DNA of 7,888 nt, taken from the NCBI GenBank assembly GCA_035526665.1, contig DATLBY010000368.1:1-7888 (forward strand), given 5' to 3'. Position 1 is the stretch's first letter; the number at the start of each line of letters is the position of its first letter. This document shows, in pieces, positions 1 to 6,729 of the stretch. The notes below the pieces were generated by a model, which did no database searches, had not been told where the DNA came from, and saw nothing but the letters and a program-made list of their open reading frames with translations. Both the position numbers and the translations under genes were made by a program. The DNA comes from DATLBY01 sp035526665. GTDB taxonomy: Bacteria; Acidobacteriota; Terriglobia; Bryobacterales; Bryobacteraceae.

Positions 1-617
1 AGAAAACTTTCCGGATAGCCTCCCGCGATACCGATGATCAGATTCGCCCGGGTGAATTGCGCCTTATAGAAGGTCTGCAAATCGGCGAGGGTGAGAGTCT
101 GCAGGGAGCTGACGGAGCCTACGTTGTGATGTCCGTAAGGATGGCCTTTATAGATCTCGTTGTAGAGAACCTCTTTGCCTAGCTCTTCATCGTTATTGCC
201 GCGGAGAGTCACCCGCAGGATGTTTAGATGATCGTCACGTAATCTGGAAAAGTCGTCGGCGCGCCAGCCCGGCTCCAACAGCATTTCCCGGAATAGCTGA
301 TAGTACGCGTCCAGGTTGTCGACATGCGTGACGCCGGCAAACGTCACCATTTCCTTATCTGTCTGGCTGGAAACGGACGCGGCCATGGGATACATGGCGT
401 CCACAATCTGCTTGTAGCTTTTGGACCTGGTCCCGCCACCGGCAATCATGGAAGCAGTCAGCGCCGCCACTCCTTCTTTGCCGGGCGGATCGAACGCGCT
501 ACCAGTGCGGAAGACGAAACGAAACGTCACCAGGGGAGACTTTCCCGGCAGCGCCACGACCTGTGTGGCCGCGTTCAGTGTCGAAACCGCCAGGAGAAAT
601 AGGGCAAGCGATCGCAT
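1..617 (-). CDS. M16-family peptidase-like subunit, zinc motif lost (partial, C-terminus off the window)
   Basis: The frame is open from an ATG at 617 leftwards to the window edge, giving 205 codons with no stop, so roughly the N-terminal half of an M16B-length protein is present. The N-terminus (MRSLALFLLAVSTLNAATQ) looks like a signal peptide, so the protein is probably periplasmic. The fold is recognised by patterns such as 'FRTGSAFDPPGKEGVAALTASM' split around residues 36-57, 'FYKAQFTRANLIIGIAG' near 183-199 and 'GHPYGHHNVGS' near 158-168. At the place where the upstream gene has HLFEH, this protein reads ALTAS: ligand positions become A52, A55 and S56, so zinc catalysis is not expected. 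In the M16 family such subunits pair with an active partner, here the gene 17 nt upstream. An AGAGG lies 3 nt before the ATG and a GGAAGG lies 11 nt before it. Function as a non-catalytic partner is inferred. Confidence 0.85.
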   Translation of the reverse strand, partial: MRSLALFLLAVSTLNAATQVVALPGKSPLVTFRFVFRTGSAFDPPGKEGVAALTASMIAGGGTRSKSYKQIVDAMYPMAASVSSQTDKEMVTFAGVTHVDNLDAYYQLFREMLLEPGWRADDFSRLRDDHLNILRVTLRGNNDEELGKEVLYNEIYKGHPYGHHNVGSVSSLQTLTLADLQTFYKAQFTRANLIIGIAGGYPESF

Positions 618-634
618 TTTCCTCTGGACCTTCC

Positions 635-1957
635 TCATTTGGTGGGACCACTCAGCGTCACTACCGTACGTCCGCTCTCCACCAGGTACTTTCTCGCAAC
701 GCTCCGGAGGTCTTCTGGTGTGATCTGGTCATAGAGCCCATACACGCGGTTCACGGTCTCCGGCGTGCGGCGCAGGGCTATAAAGTTGGAAAGCGTGGAG
801 GCGATAGCTTCACTGTTGTCCATCCCGAGAGCGAATTGATACTTGAGGTGACGCTTCACGGCATCCAGGCGTTCGGCGCTTACCAGGGTGTCTTTAAACC
901 CGTTCAGCGTACTCTGAATCTGTTCCTCCACACCCTTCATATCCGCGGACTTCTTTACACGCGCTACAACCTGAAATAGAAAAGGATCCACATGATCGGG
1001 GTTTTCGGGCTCCAGGACATCCACCTTCTGGTCCTGGATGACCAGGCGCTGATACAGATCGGAATTGGCGGAAAAGCCGAGATATCCCAGAATGTCCAGG
1101 GCTGCCTGGTCCTTGTCTGTGTCGGAGTAGGCCGGACCCTTGAATCCGATCACCACCCAGGGCGGGGTCGGCGTGGGCCAGTCCACGTGGGCGTTTCGCG
1201 GCGCGGCCTGTTTTGACTCGGCCGGAATTTGCGGTTTATAGCTGCCGTGCTCCCAAGTGGCCCAATACTTTTCGACCAGTGATTTCACTGCCGGCGTCTT
1301 TACATCGCCGACAACCAGAATCGTCGTGTATTCCGGCTTGTAATAGCGCTCGAAGAACTCGCGGCTGTAGTCGTAAAGATTGGGCATATTCTTCACGTCC
1401 TCAAGGAAACCCATGGTGGTGTGCTTGTAGGTGTGAGAATCGAAGGCCGTATTCCGCATCACCTCGTCCAGCTTGCGCATGGGTGACGAACTATTCTTGT
1501 TGTACTCGCCGAGCACCGCGAGTGTCTCGGTCTTGAAGGCCGCGGGCGTGTATTCCAGATGTTGAAAGCGATCGGCCTCGATGCGCAGCATCGTCTCGAG
1601 ATCCTCTTTGGAGAAGGTGATGTGATAGACCGTCAGATCGTCGCTGGTGGAAGCGTTGGAAGCGGCTCCGGCCTCCTTCAAAATTTCTTCGTATTTGGCG
1701 GCCGGGATATTTTTAGTGCCTCGGAACATCATATGTTCGAAGAGGTGAGCAAACCCGCTTTTTCCTGGCTCCACTTCATTGCGCGAGCCGGTCTGCACCA
1801 CAATGTACAGGGCAACCACGTTTGGATAGTCCGTGGGTATGGTGACCAGCCGGAGTCCATTCGCCAAATCGTGCTGATCGTAGGCCAGGGGGAAAACCTT
1901 GGCGGGCTGGTCCGCGGCGCTCAAGATGCAGGCGAATAGTAAGGCAAAAAACCGCAT
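635..1957 (-). CDS. M16-family zinc metallopeptidase (active subunit), exported
   Basis: This 440-residue protein has the inverted zinc motif HLFEH at residues 71-75 (H71 and H75 bind zinc, E74 is the catalytic base). E151, within 'LGEYNKN', sits at the spacing expected for the third ligand. The surrounding 'NGLRLVTIPTDYPNVVALYIVVQTGSRNE' region (split around 33-61) and 'PAAKYEEILKEAGAASNAST' (85-104) are typical of the M16B catalytic domain; the C-terminal half is the second M16 repeat. Length fits M16B (about 420-460). The N-terminus (MRFFALLFACILSAADQP) is a short signal peptide; LFAC resembles a lipobox weakly, but cleavage near SAA is more likely. M16 enzymes degrade or process peptides, here probably in the periplasm. 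The start is ATG at 1957, with a GAGG 13 nt upstream that overlaps the amidase stop; the next gene begins 17 nt downstream. The substrate is unknown. Confidence 0.95.
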   Translation of the reverse strand: MRFFALLFACILSAADQPAKVFPLAYDQHDLANGLRLVTIPTDYPNVVALYIVVQTGSRNEVEPGKSGFAHLFEHMMFRGTKNIPAAKYEEILKEAGAASNASTSDDLTVYHITFSKEDLETMLRIEADRFQHLEYTPAAFKTETLAVLGEYNKNSSSPMRKLDEVMRNTAFDSHTYKHTTMGFLEDVKNMPNLYDYSREFFERYYKPEYTTILVVGDVKTPAVKSLVEKYWATWEHGSYKPQIPAESKQAAPRNAHVDWPTPTPPWVVIGFKGPAYSDTDKDQAALDILGYLGFSANSDLYQRLVIQDQKVDVLEPENPDHVDPFLFQVVARVKKSADMKGVEEQIQSTLNGFKDTLVSAERLDAVKRHLKYQFALGMDNSEAIASTLSNFIALRRTPETVNRVYGLYDQITPEDLRSVARKYLVESGRTVVTLSGPTK

Positions 1958-1972
1958 ACTGCAATCTTATCC

Positions 1973-3361
1973 TCAATACCCGGGAGGTCCGGGGAGGGGC
2001 CCGCGAGCCTCTTCCATGCGAATCGCGAGGTCGAGCAGCAGCTCTTCCGAATACGGGCGGCCCACCAGTTGGACCCCGATGGGGAGTCCATTGTCCCCCA
2101 GCATCATCGGGATGACCAGACCCGGCATGCCAAAAAGATTAAAAACAGTCACCTGCGTCATTGCCTCCAGCAATCCAATTTCGCCGCCACGGGCGGGCCA
2201 ACCGCGCTCCCGGTGCCGGAAGGCCGACACTCCGCAGGGCGGCAGCAGGAGAACGGGAAACTCCTCCATTTGTGACAGTAGCGATATCCGCATCTTGTCC
2301 CGGGCGCCAAGATTCTCCACAACGGTTTTGCCGCTGATCTCCTGATCTTGATCCACCATGCGGAGCAGTTCGGTACCGGTCCAATGGGCCTTGCTTTCTT
2401 GTCCGTCCAGCAATTGCCGGGTAAATGGAGCGGGGAGCTGAGCAAAGAAAAACCACCACAGTGCCGGAGCTCTGCCGATATTTCTTGGAACAAATTCGTC
2501 CGCGGGAATTCCCATGTCGGCCAGCAGTCCCGCGGCTTTGACAACAGCGGCTTTCAGCGGCTCCTGCACCGGCGCATTCAGCAAACTTTCCATGACGCCC
2601 ACGCGCAGCGCCGTGAGATCCGGCTCCCGCAGTGGAACGGGAGCGGAGAACGGATCGCGGATGTCATAACCGGCCAGCACTTCAAACAGAATTTTGACAT
2701 CCCGCGCGGTCCTCGCCATGGGGCCTGCCACGCCCAGAAGACCGCCTGGGTGGCTGATCTCCGGAAAGTGACCGGCCGCCGAAACACGGCCTGGAGTGGG
2801 TTTCAAGCCCGCGATTCCAGTGAAATGAGCCGGGACTCGGATGGACCCTCCGCCATCGCTGCCAATCCCTCCGGCAGAGCAGAACGCAGCGATTGCAGCC
2901 GACTCCCCGCCGCTGGATCCGCCCGGCGTATAGTCCAGGTTCCACGGATTGTTGGTTCGGCCAGTGATGTAGTTGTCGCTCTCGTAATTCGCGAGAAATT
3001 CCGGGCAGTTGGTTTTGCCTAATATGATCGCCCCGGCGGATTGGAGCCTCCGCACGGCCGCCGAATCCCTGGGCGCCCGGTGGTGCAGGCGAAATTGGCT
3101 GCCGCACAGGGTCGGCAATCCGGCCATATCAAAGCTGTCCTTGATGGTCAGCGGGATTCCGTGCAGCCGGCCTGACGGCCCTTCCCTCTCCGCTTGGCGG
3201 GCAGCCCCTCGCGCCTGCGTGGCAAATTGCATTACGAACGCATTCACTTGGGGGTTATGCTTATCAATTTGCGCCAGATGCGCATCCACCAGTTCCACGG
3301 GCGAGAGCTGCCTTCGGCCGATGCACTCGATCATCTGCGCGAGGGTCAGACGGTGCGGCAT
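1973..3361 (-). CDS. Amidase-signature family hydrolase
   Basis: The product (462 residues from ATG at 3361) carries the full Ser-cisSer-Lys triad of the amidase-signature family. Numbered from this ATG, the lysine is K74 in 'PLTIKDSFD', the cis-serine is S149 in 'PGGSSGGESAA', and the nucleophile is S173 in 'GSDGGGSIRVPAHFTG', 24 residues after the cis-serine as the family requires. It hydrolyses an amide bond, but the substrate cannot be read from sequence. 'GSDGGGSIR', rather than the usual GatA 'GSDTGGSIR', and the absence of gatB/gatC nearby argue for a stand-alone amidase instead of the tRNA amidotransferase subunit. No signal peptide is visible, so it is probably cytoplasmic. The frame also extends to a TTG at 3394 (473 residues); ATG 3361 is preferred because homology of the family begins at 'LTLAQMIE', although neither start has a good ribosome binding site. 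It heads the operon with the M16 pair. Confidence 0.93.
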   Translation of the reverse strand: MPHRLTLAQMIECIGRRQLSPVELVDAHLAQIDKHNPQVNAFVMQFATQARGAARQAEREGPSGRLHGIPLTIKDSFDMAGLPTLCGSQFRLHHRAPRDSAAVRRLQSAGAIILGKTNCPEFLANYESDNYITGRTNNPWNLDYTPGGSSGGESAAIAAFCSAGGIGSDGGGSIRVPAHFTGIAGLKPTPGRVSAAGHFPEISHPGGLLGVAGPMARTARDVKILFEVLAGYDIRDPFSAPVPLREPDLTALRVGVMESLLNAPVQEPLKAAVVKAAGLLADMGIPADEFVPRNIGRAPALWWFFFAQLPAPFTRQLLDGQESKAHWTGTELLRMVDQDQEISGKTVVENLGARDKMRISLLSQMEEFPVLLLPPCGVSAFRHRERGWPARGGEIGLLEAMTQVTVFNLFGMPGLVIPMMLGDNGLPIGVQLVGRPYSEELLLDLAIRMEEARGPLPGPPGY

Positions 3362-3488
3362 GAACCGAGTATCGCATGCATTAAGAAACTGCAATCCAGA
3401 GTCTCTTAGGGTGTACTTTCAGCTACTTGGACGTCAGACTAACAAGGATCACACGAACATCCTGCTAAGCTGAGGTTACCCGGCGCAA
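3362..3488. promoter_or_regulatory. Divergent intergenic region between the amidase and moeA operons
   Basis: These 127 bases separate two operons transcribed away from each other, so promoters for both should lie here or just inside the coding starts. On the plus strand there is a TTGGAC at 3427-3432 that could be a -35 element, but no good -10 sits 16-18 nt downstream. TGCTAAGCT at 3463-3471 resembles a -10 only loosely and is spaced too far. A GAGG at 3472-3475 lies 13 nt before the moeA ATG and is the only candidate ribosome binding site. No clear operator, riboswitch or molybdenum-cofactor leader structure was recognised. The regulatory role follows from gene orientation, not from a recognised motif. 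Confidence 0.4.
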
Positions 3489-4676
3489 ATGCCAACACTG
3501 AATTTCGAACAGGCCCGAGAGTGTGTGCTCCGCCAAGTGCAGGGGTGTGCTCCGTCCATCCGGGAAACCGTGCCGCTGGCGGAGTGTGCCGGCCGCGTCC
3601 TGGCCGAAGAAGTGACGGCGGACCGGGATTACCCGCCACTAACGCGATCCGTGCGCGACGGCTTTGCGGTGCACGCCGGAGATTTTCCGGGTTCGGCGCA
3701 GCTGGTGGGCGAGGTGCGCGCGGGCAATGTCTACACCCGGGAAGTTCGTAGAGGCGAGTGTGTCGAGATCATGACGGGAGCGCCGCTTCCTGCTGGAGCC
3801 GATGCCGTTATTATGATCGAGCACACGCGCCGGGAAGGCGAACTCATTTTCTCCGAGCGCGCGCCCGAGCCGGGTGAGTTCCTCAATCCCAAAGGCTCCG
3901 AGTGCCTGGCCGGCGCGGCCGTCCTGTCCGCGGGACAAAGAATCGGGTTCGCGCATGTAGCGATGCTAGCGACGGTGGGCCAGGCTGAAGTAGCTGTATG
4001 GAAGAGGCCCAGAGTCGCAATCCTCGCTACGGGAGACGAGATCGTGGAAGGAGGGGCTGTGCTGGATCATCAGATCCGCAACTCCAACGCGTATTCTCTC
4101 GCGGTCCAGGTGAGAAGCGCGGGCGGGCTCCCGCAGATGCTACCAGTAGCGCGCGATGAAGTGGGCGCGACACGGGACCTGATTGAGCGCGGGCTGGAGG
4201 CGGACCTTTTGTTGCTATCCGGAGGCGTGTCAGCTGGAAAGTATGACATCGTGGAAAAGGTGCTGTCTGATCTGGGCGCGGAATTTTTTTTCGATCGCGT
4301 GCTCATCCAGCCGGGACAGCCGTTGGTCTTCGGGAAGGCTCGCGGAAAATGGTTCTTTGGGTTGCCCGGGAATCCCGCGTCGACGATGGTGACGTTTGAA
4401 CTTTTTGCCAAAGCCGCCGTGCAACTGCTGACGGGAGAGAAGGAGCCAGGTTTGCCCCTGGTGTACGCGCGTTTGACGGAGCCCTTCCGCCACAAGCCCG
4501 GGTTGACGCGGTTTCTGCCGGCCAGCCTCAGCGCCGATGGTTCCCGCCTGACGCCGGTTCGCTGGCAAGGATCGAGCGACGTGGCGGCGCTGGCGAGGGC
4601 GAATGCTTTTCTGGTGGCGGAGCACGACCGTGAATCGTGGAATGGCGGAGAACTCATGCGAGTGCTGGTGAAATGA
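3489..4676 (+). CDS. moeA: Molybdopterin molybdotransferase MoeA
   Basis: MoeA inserts molybdate into adenylylated molybdopterin, the last common step of molybdenum cofactor synthesis, in the cytoplasm. The 395-residue length fits the family (about 390-420). Visible landmarks in order are 'SVRDGFAV' (54-61, equivalent to the usual SAMDGYA), 'MTGAPLPAGADAVIMIE' (95-111), 'LATGDEIV' (179-186) at the start of the MogA-like domain, 'LSGGVSAGKYD' (243-253) and 'GLPGNPAS' (291-298), followed by a C-terminal beta domain. K251 stands where many family members have D or E, but the following D253 is kept. The start is ATG at 3489, preceded by a GAGG at a long 13-nt spacing. The stop overlaps the moaC start (ATGA), indicating an operon. 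A run of eight T at 4284-4291 encodes part of 'EFFFD' (265-269). It is the first gene of the cofactor cluster. Confidence 0.97.
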   Translation: MPTLNFEQARECVLRQVQGCAPSIRETVPLAECAGRVLAEEVTADRDYPPLTRSVRDGFAVHAGDFPGSAQLVGEVRAGNVYTREVRRGECVEIMTGAPLPAGADAVIMIEHTRREGELIFSERAPEPGEFLNPKGSECLAGAAVLSAGQRIGFAHVAMLATVGQAEVAVWKRPRVAILATGDEIVEGGAVLDHQIRNSNAYSLAVQVRSAGGLPQMLPVARDEVGATRDLIERGLEADLLLLSGGVSAGKYDIVEKVLSDLGAEFFFDRVLIQPGQPLVFGKARGKWFFGLPGNPASTMVTFELFAKAAVQLLTGEKEPGLPLVYARLTEPFRHKPGLTRFLPASLSADGSRLTPVRWQGSSDVAALARANAFLVAEHDRESWNGGELMRVLVK

Positions 4677-5134
4677 AGAAGCTATCTCACTTTGACGAGA
4701 AAGGCAGTGCTCGCATGGTGGATGTCTCGGCCAAGGCAGACACTAAGCGGACGGCCAAGGCGCAGGCGTTTGTAAAGATCCGGCCGTCGATTCTGCGGCG
4801 GCTGCCGGAAAACCCCAAGGGCAATCCGCTGGAGGTGGCGCGGATTGCCGGCATCACCGCCTCCAAGAAGACCTCGGAGTTGATTCCGATGTGCCATCCT
4901 TTGATGCTTTCGCACGCCGATGTGGACCTGCGGGTGGAGAAGAGAGGCGTGCGCATTATCGCGACGGCGGCCACTACGGGTCCGACCGGCGTGGAGATGG
5001 AAGCATTGACCGCCGCGGCCGTCGCCGCTCTCACGGTGTACGACATGACCAAGGCGCTGGATAAATCGATTGAAATTCAGGAGCTCTTCCTGCTGGAGAA
5101 GACCGGCGGGAAGAGTGGGAACTATCAAAGATGA
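4673..5134 (+). CDS. moaC: Cyclic pyranopterin monophosphate synthase MoaC
   Basis: MoaC acts with the radical-SAM enzyme MoaA to convert GTP to cyclic pyranopterin monophosphate, the first stage of molybdenum cofactor synthesis. From ATG at 4673 the protein has 153 residues, close to the usual 155-165. It opens with 'LSHFDEKGSARMVDVSAK' (4-21) and carries 'ARIAGITASKKTSELIPMCH' (56-75), 'GVEMEALTAAAVAALTVYDM' (106-125) and 'LLEKTGGKSG' (140-149). D124 and K127 correspond to the catalytic D128 and K131 of the E. coli enzyme, and H75 lies in the conserved CHP motif. The frame is also open 12 codons further up to 4637, but that would overlap moeA; ATG 4673 gives the standard N-terminus and a 4-nt ATGA overlap with the moeA stop, so translational coupling is likely. 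No moaA or moaD/moaE is present in the window. Confidence 0.97.
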   Translation: MKKLSHFDEKGSARMVDVSAKADTKRTAKAQAFVKIRPSILRRLPENPKGNPLEVARIAGITASKKTSELIPMCHPLMLSHADVDLRVEKRGVRIIATAATTGPTGVEMEALTAAAVAALTVYDMTKALDKSIEIQELFLLEKTGGKSGNYQR

Positions 5135-5640
5135 CGTTGCGGGCGGCTGTGATTACTGTGAGCGACTCGGTGGATGCCGGCACACGCAGGGATGCTTCCG
5201 GTCCGGCGGTAGGCGAGCGGTTGCAAGCACTAGGCTGGCAGGTGACCGCCGCGGTGGTGCCGGATGAAGTGGATCGCATCGCGCAGCGCATCGCGGCTCT
5301 TGCCGACTCCGGCGATGTGGATGTGATCTTCACAACAGGAGGCACCGGAATCGCTGCCCGGGACGTCACGCCGGAAGCGACGCTCGGGGTTATAGAGCGT
5401 GAAATCCCAGGAATTGCCGAGTGCATCCGCATGGAGGGCCGCCGCGCGACTCCCAAATCCATTTTATCGCGCGGGGTGGCCGGCACGCGGGGCCTCTCGC
5501 TCATAGTGAATCTGCCCGGCTCTCCCGCGGGCGCGGTCGACTCGCTCGACCTGATTGTGGATTTGGTGCCACACGTAGTGGAATTACTTCACGGAAATAC
5601 GGAACATGGCATCAACTCGAAACTCCCATCAGAAGAATAG
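5131..5640 (+). CDS. mogA: Molybdopterin adenylyltransferase MogA (MogA/MoaB family)
   Basis: The product (169 residues) adenylylates molybdopterin with ATP, making the intermediate that MoeA uses. Family marks are 'AVITVSDSVDAGTRRDASGP' (6-25), 'VDVIFTTGGTGIAARDVTPE' (63-82) and 'LIVNLPGSPAGAVDSLD' (124-140). D45 ('VPDE') and D78 ('ARDVTPE') match the two aspartates known to matter in E. coli MogA (D49 and D82). Family members named MoaB are close relatives and cannot be fully separated by eye, but the presence of moeA and the length support the MogA role. ATG 5131 overlaps the moaC stop by 4 nt (ATGA). The gene ends 12 nt before the VWFA-like gene, so it probably shares a transcript with it. 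Confidence 0.9.
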   Translation: MTLRAAVITVSDSVDAGTRRDASGPAVGERLQALGWQVTAAVVPDEVDRIAQRIAALADSGDVDVIFTTGGTGIAARDVTPEATLGVIEREIPGIAECIRMEGRRATPKSILSRGVAGTRGLSLIVNLPGSPAGAVDSLDLIVDLVPHVVELLHGNTEHGINSKLPSEE

Positions 5641-5652
5641 CGTCCTACTTCC

Positions 5653-6726
5653 ATGCCCAGCTCCCGCACTCCCCAGATAGCCGCCGGAACATTGCTGCTT
5701 TTGACCCTGATGGCTGTGGCTCAGGACAACCGGGAGTTCACCATTCCGGTCCGGGTGAATGTGGTGGAGGCGCCAACCACCGTCACCGACAAGGACGGCT
5801 CTTACATCACCGGCATCAAGCCCAGTGAGTTCCGCCTTTTCGATAACGGCAAACTGCAGAACATTGAAGTGCACGAAACCGCGGCTCCAATTTCACTGGT
5901 CGTAGCCATCCAATCGGATGCAAAGGTGGAGTCTGTCATTCCGAAGATCCAGCGCATTGGAAACCTGCTGGAAACGCTGGTGGCGGGTGACCAGGGCGAA
6001 GTCGCGATTGTTGCCTTCGATCACCGGATTGAGAAGCTGCAGGATTTCACGTCCGACACTAACAAGATCCAGGAGTCGTTGAAAAAAATGCGCCCCGGCA
6101 GTTCCAGCAGCCGGATGATCGACGCGGTAGTGGAATCTGTTCGCATGCTGCGCAGCCGTCCGAAAGAGCGCCGGAGAGTGGTGCTGCTGATCAGCGAATC
6201 GCGCGATAAATCAAGCGAGGCGCATGTTCGCGAAGCGTTGACCGCCACCCAAATGGAAGATGTCCTGGTCTACGCTTTGAACATGTCGCGCTTGTATACG
6301 GAGTTCACCGCCAAACCGGAGTATCCCCGTCCGGACCCGATTCCGTCCACCGCCCGCCACATGCCGGCGGGAGTACCGCAGACGCCCACGGCCGCCGCCC
6401 AGATGACGGGCACACAAGGATACGGGGCCAACTTCGCCCCCATGATTACCGAGATCTTCCGGGCAGCCAAAGCGATCTTCGTGGATAACCCCGTGGAGGT
6501 TTTCACAAAGTATACCGGCGGACGGGAGATTCCCTTCGTGAGCCAGCGCGACCTGGAGCGTGCCGTGTCCGAAATTGGCCGCGAGATTCACAATCAGTAC
6601 ATCGTCACCTACAATCCCGACAACAAGGAAGACGGCGGCTTCCATCAGATTCACGTGGAAGTGCAGCGCAGAAATTTGAACATCCGCACCCGTCCGGGCT
6701 ATTGGATGGCGGCCGTCGTCAAGTAA
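5653..6726 (+). CDS. Secreted VWFA-related protein of the acidobacterial expanded family
   Basis: This 357-residue protein begins with a signal peptide (charged start, 'GTLLLLTLMAVAQD' at 12-25, probable cleavage after AVA at 21-23), so it should be exported. Residues 28-75 ('FTIPVRVNVVEAPTTVTDKDG', with 'FRLFDNGKLQ' at 60-69) are the beta-rich lead-in typical of the 'VWFA-related Acidobacterial domain' family, followed by a VWFA-like fold to about residue 212. The metal-site motif DxSxS is replaced by 'IQSDAK' (86-91), and the later loop reads 'LLISESRDKSS' (178-188), so classical MIDAS metal binding is unlikely. Residues 222-263 are a Pro/Ala/Thr-rich insert. The C-terminal 'YIVTYNPDNKEDGGFHQIHV' (316-335) is characteristic of the family. 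The function is unknown; protein binding at the cell surface or in the periplasm is inferred. It follows mogA by 12 nt without a strong ribosome binding site. Confidence 0.88.
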   Translation: MPSSRTPQIAAGTLLLLTLMAVAQDNREFTIPVRVNVVEAPTTVTDKDGSYITGIKPSEFRLFDNGKLQNIEVHETAAPISLVVAIQSDAKVESVIPKIQRIGNLLETLVAGDQGEVAIVAFDHRIEKLQDFTSDTNKIQESLKKMRPGSSSSRMIDAVVESVRMLRSRPKERRRVVLLISESRDKSSEAHVREALTATQMEDVLVYALNMSRLYTEFTAKPEYPRPDPIPSTARHMPAGVPQTPTAAAQMTGTQGYGANFAPMITEIFRAAKAIFVDNPVEVFTKYTGGREIPFVSQRDLERAVSEIGREIHNQYIVTYNPDNKEDGGFHQIHVEVQRRNLNIRTRPGYWMAAVVK

Positions 6727-6729
6727 CGT

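Noticed and set aside
2348..3022. A 224-codon plus-strand open frame opposite the amidase
   Set aside because: It lies wholly antisense to a gene with a complete catalytic triad, and its translation shows no recognisable domain; long antisense frames are expected in GC-rich DNA.
1973..3361. Naming the amidase GatA (glutamyl-tRNA amidotransferase subunit A)
   Set aside because: It shares the triad but has 'GSDGGGSIR' and no gatB or gatC next to it, fitting a stand-alone amidase better.
3430..3435. GACGTC palindrome as an operator
   Set aside because: It is only 6 bp long with no flanking symmetry or second copy; this is expected by chance.
3427..3471. A sigma70-type promoter for moeA using TTGGAC and TAAGCT
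   Set aside because: The spacing between the two boxes is about 33 nt, twice the usual distance, and TAAGCT is a poor -10.
4361..4378. CCCGGGAATCCCG as an inverted repeat with a regulatory role
   Set aside because: It encodes the conserved PGNP motif of MoeA, which explains the base pattern.
4070..4657. A 195-codon minus-strand open frame opposite moeA
   Set aside because: It is antisense to well-conserved MoeA motifs, and its translation is rich in Arg/Ser/Pro without any family pattern.
4733..4761. The Lys-to-Asp/Glu variation in MoeA ('GVSAGKYD') as a broken active site
   Set aside because: The neighbouring conserved Asp (D253) is retained, and K at this position fits a natural variant of the loop; all other motifs are intact. 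(The residue itself is encoded in the moeA region near 4240.)
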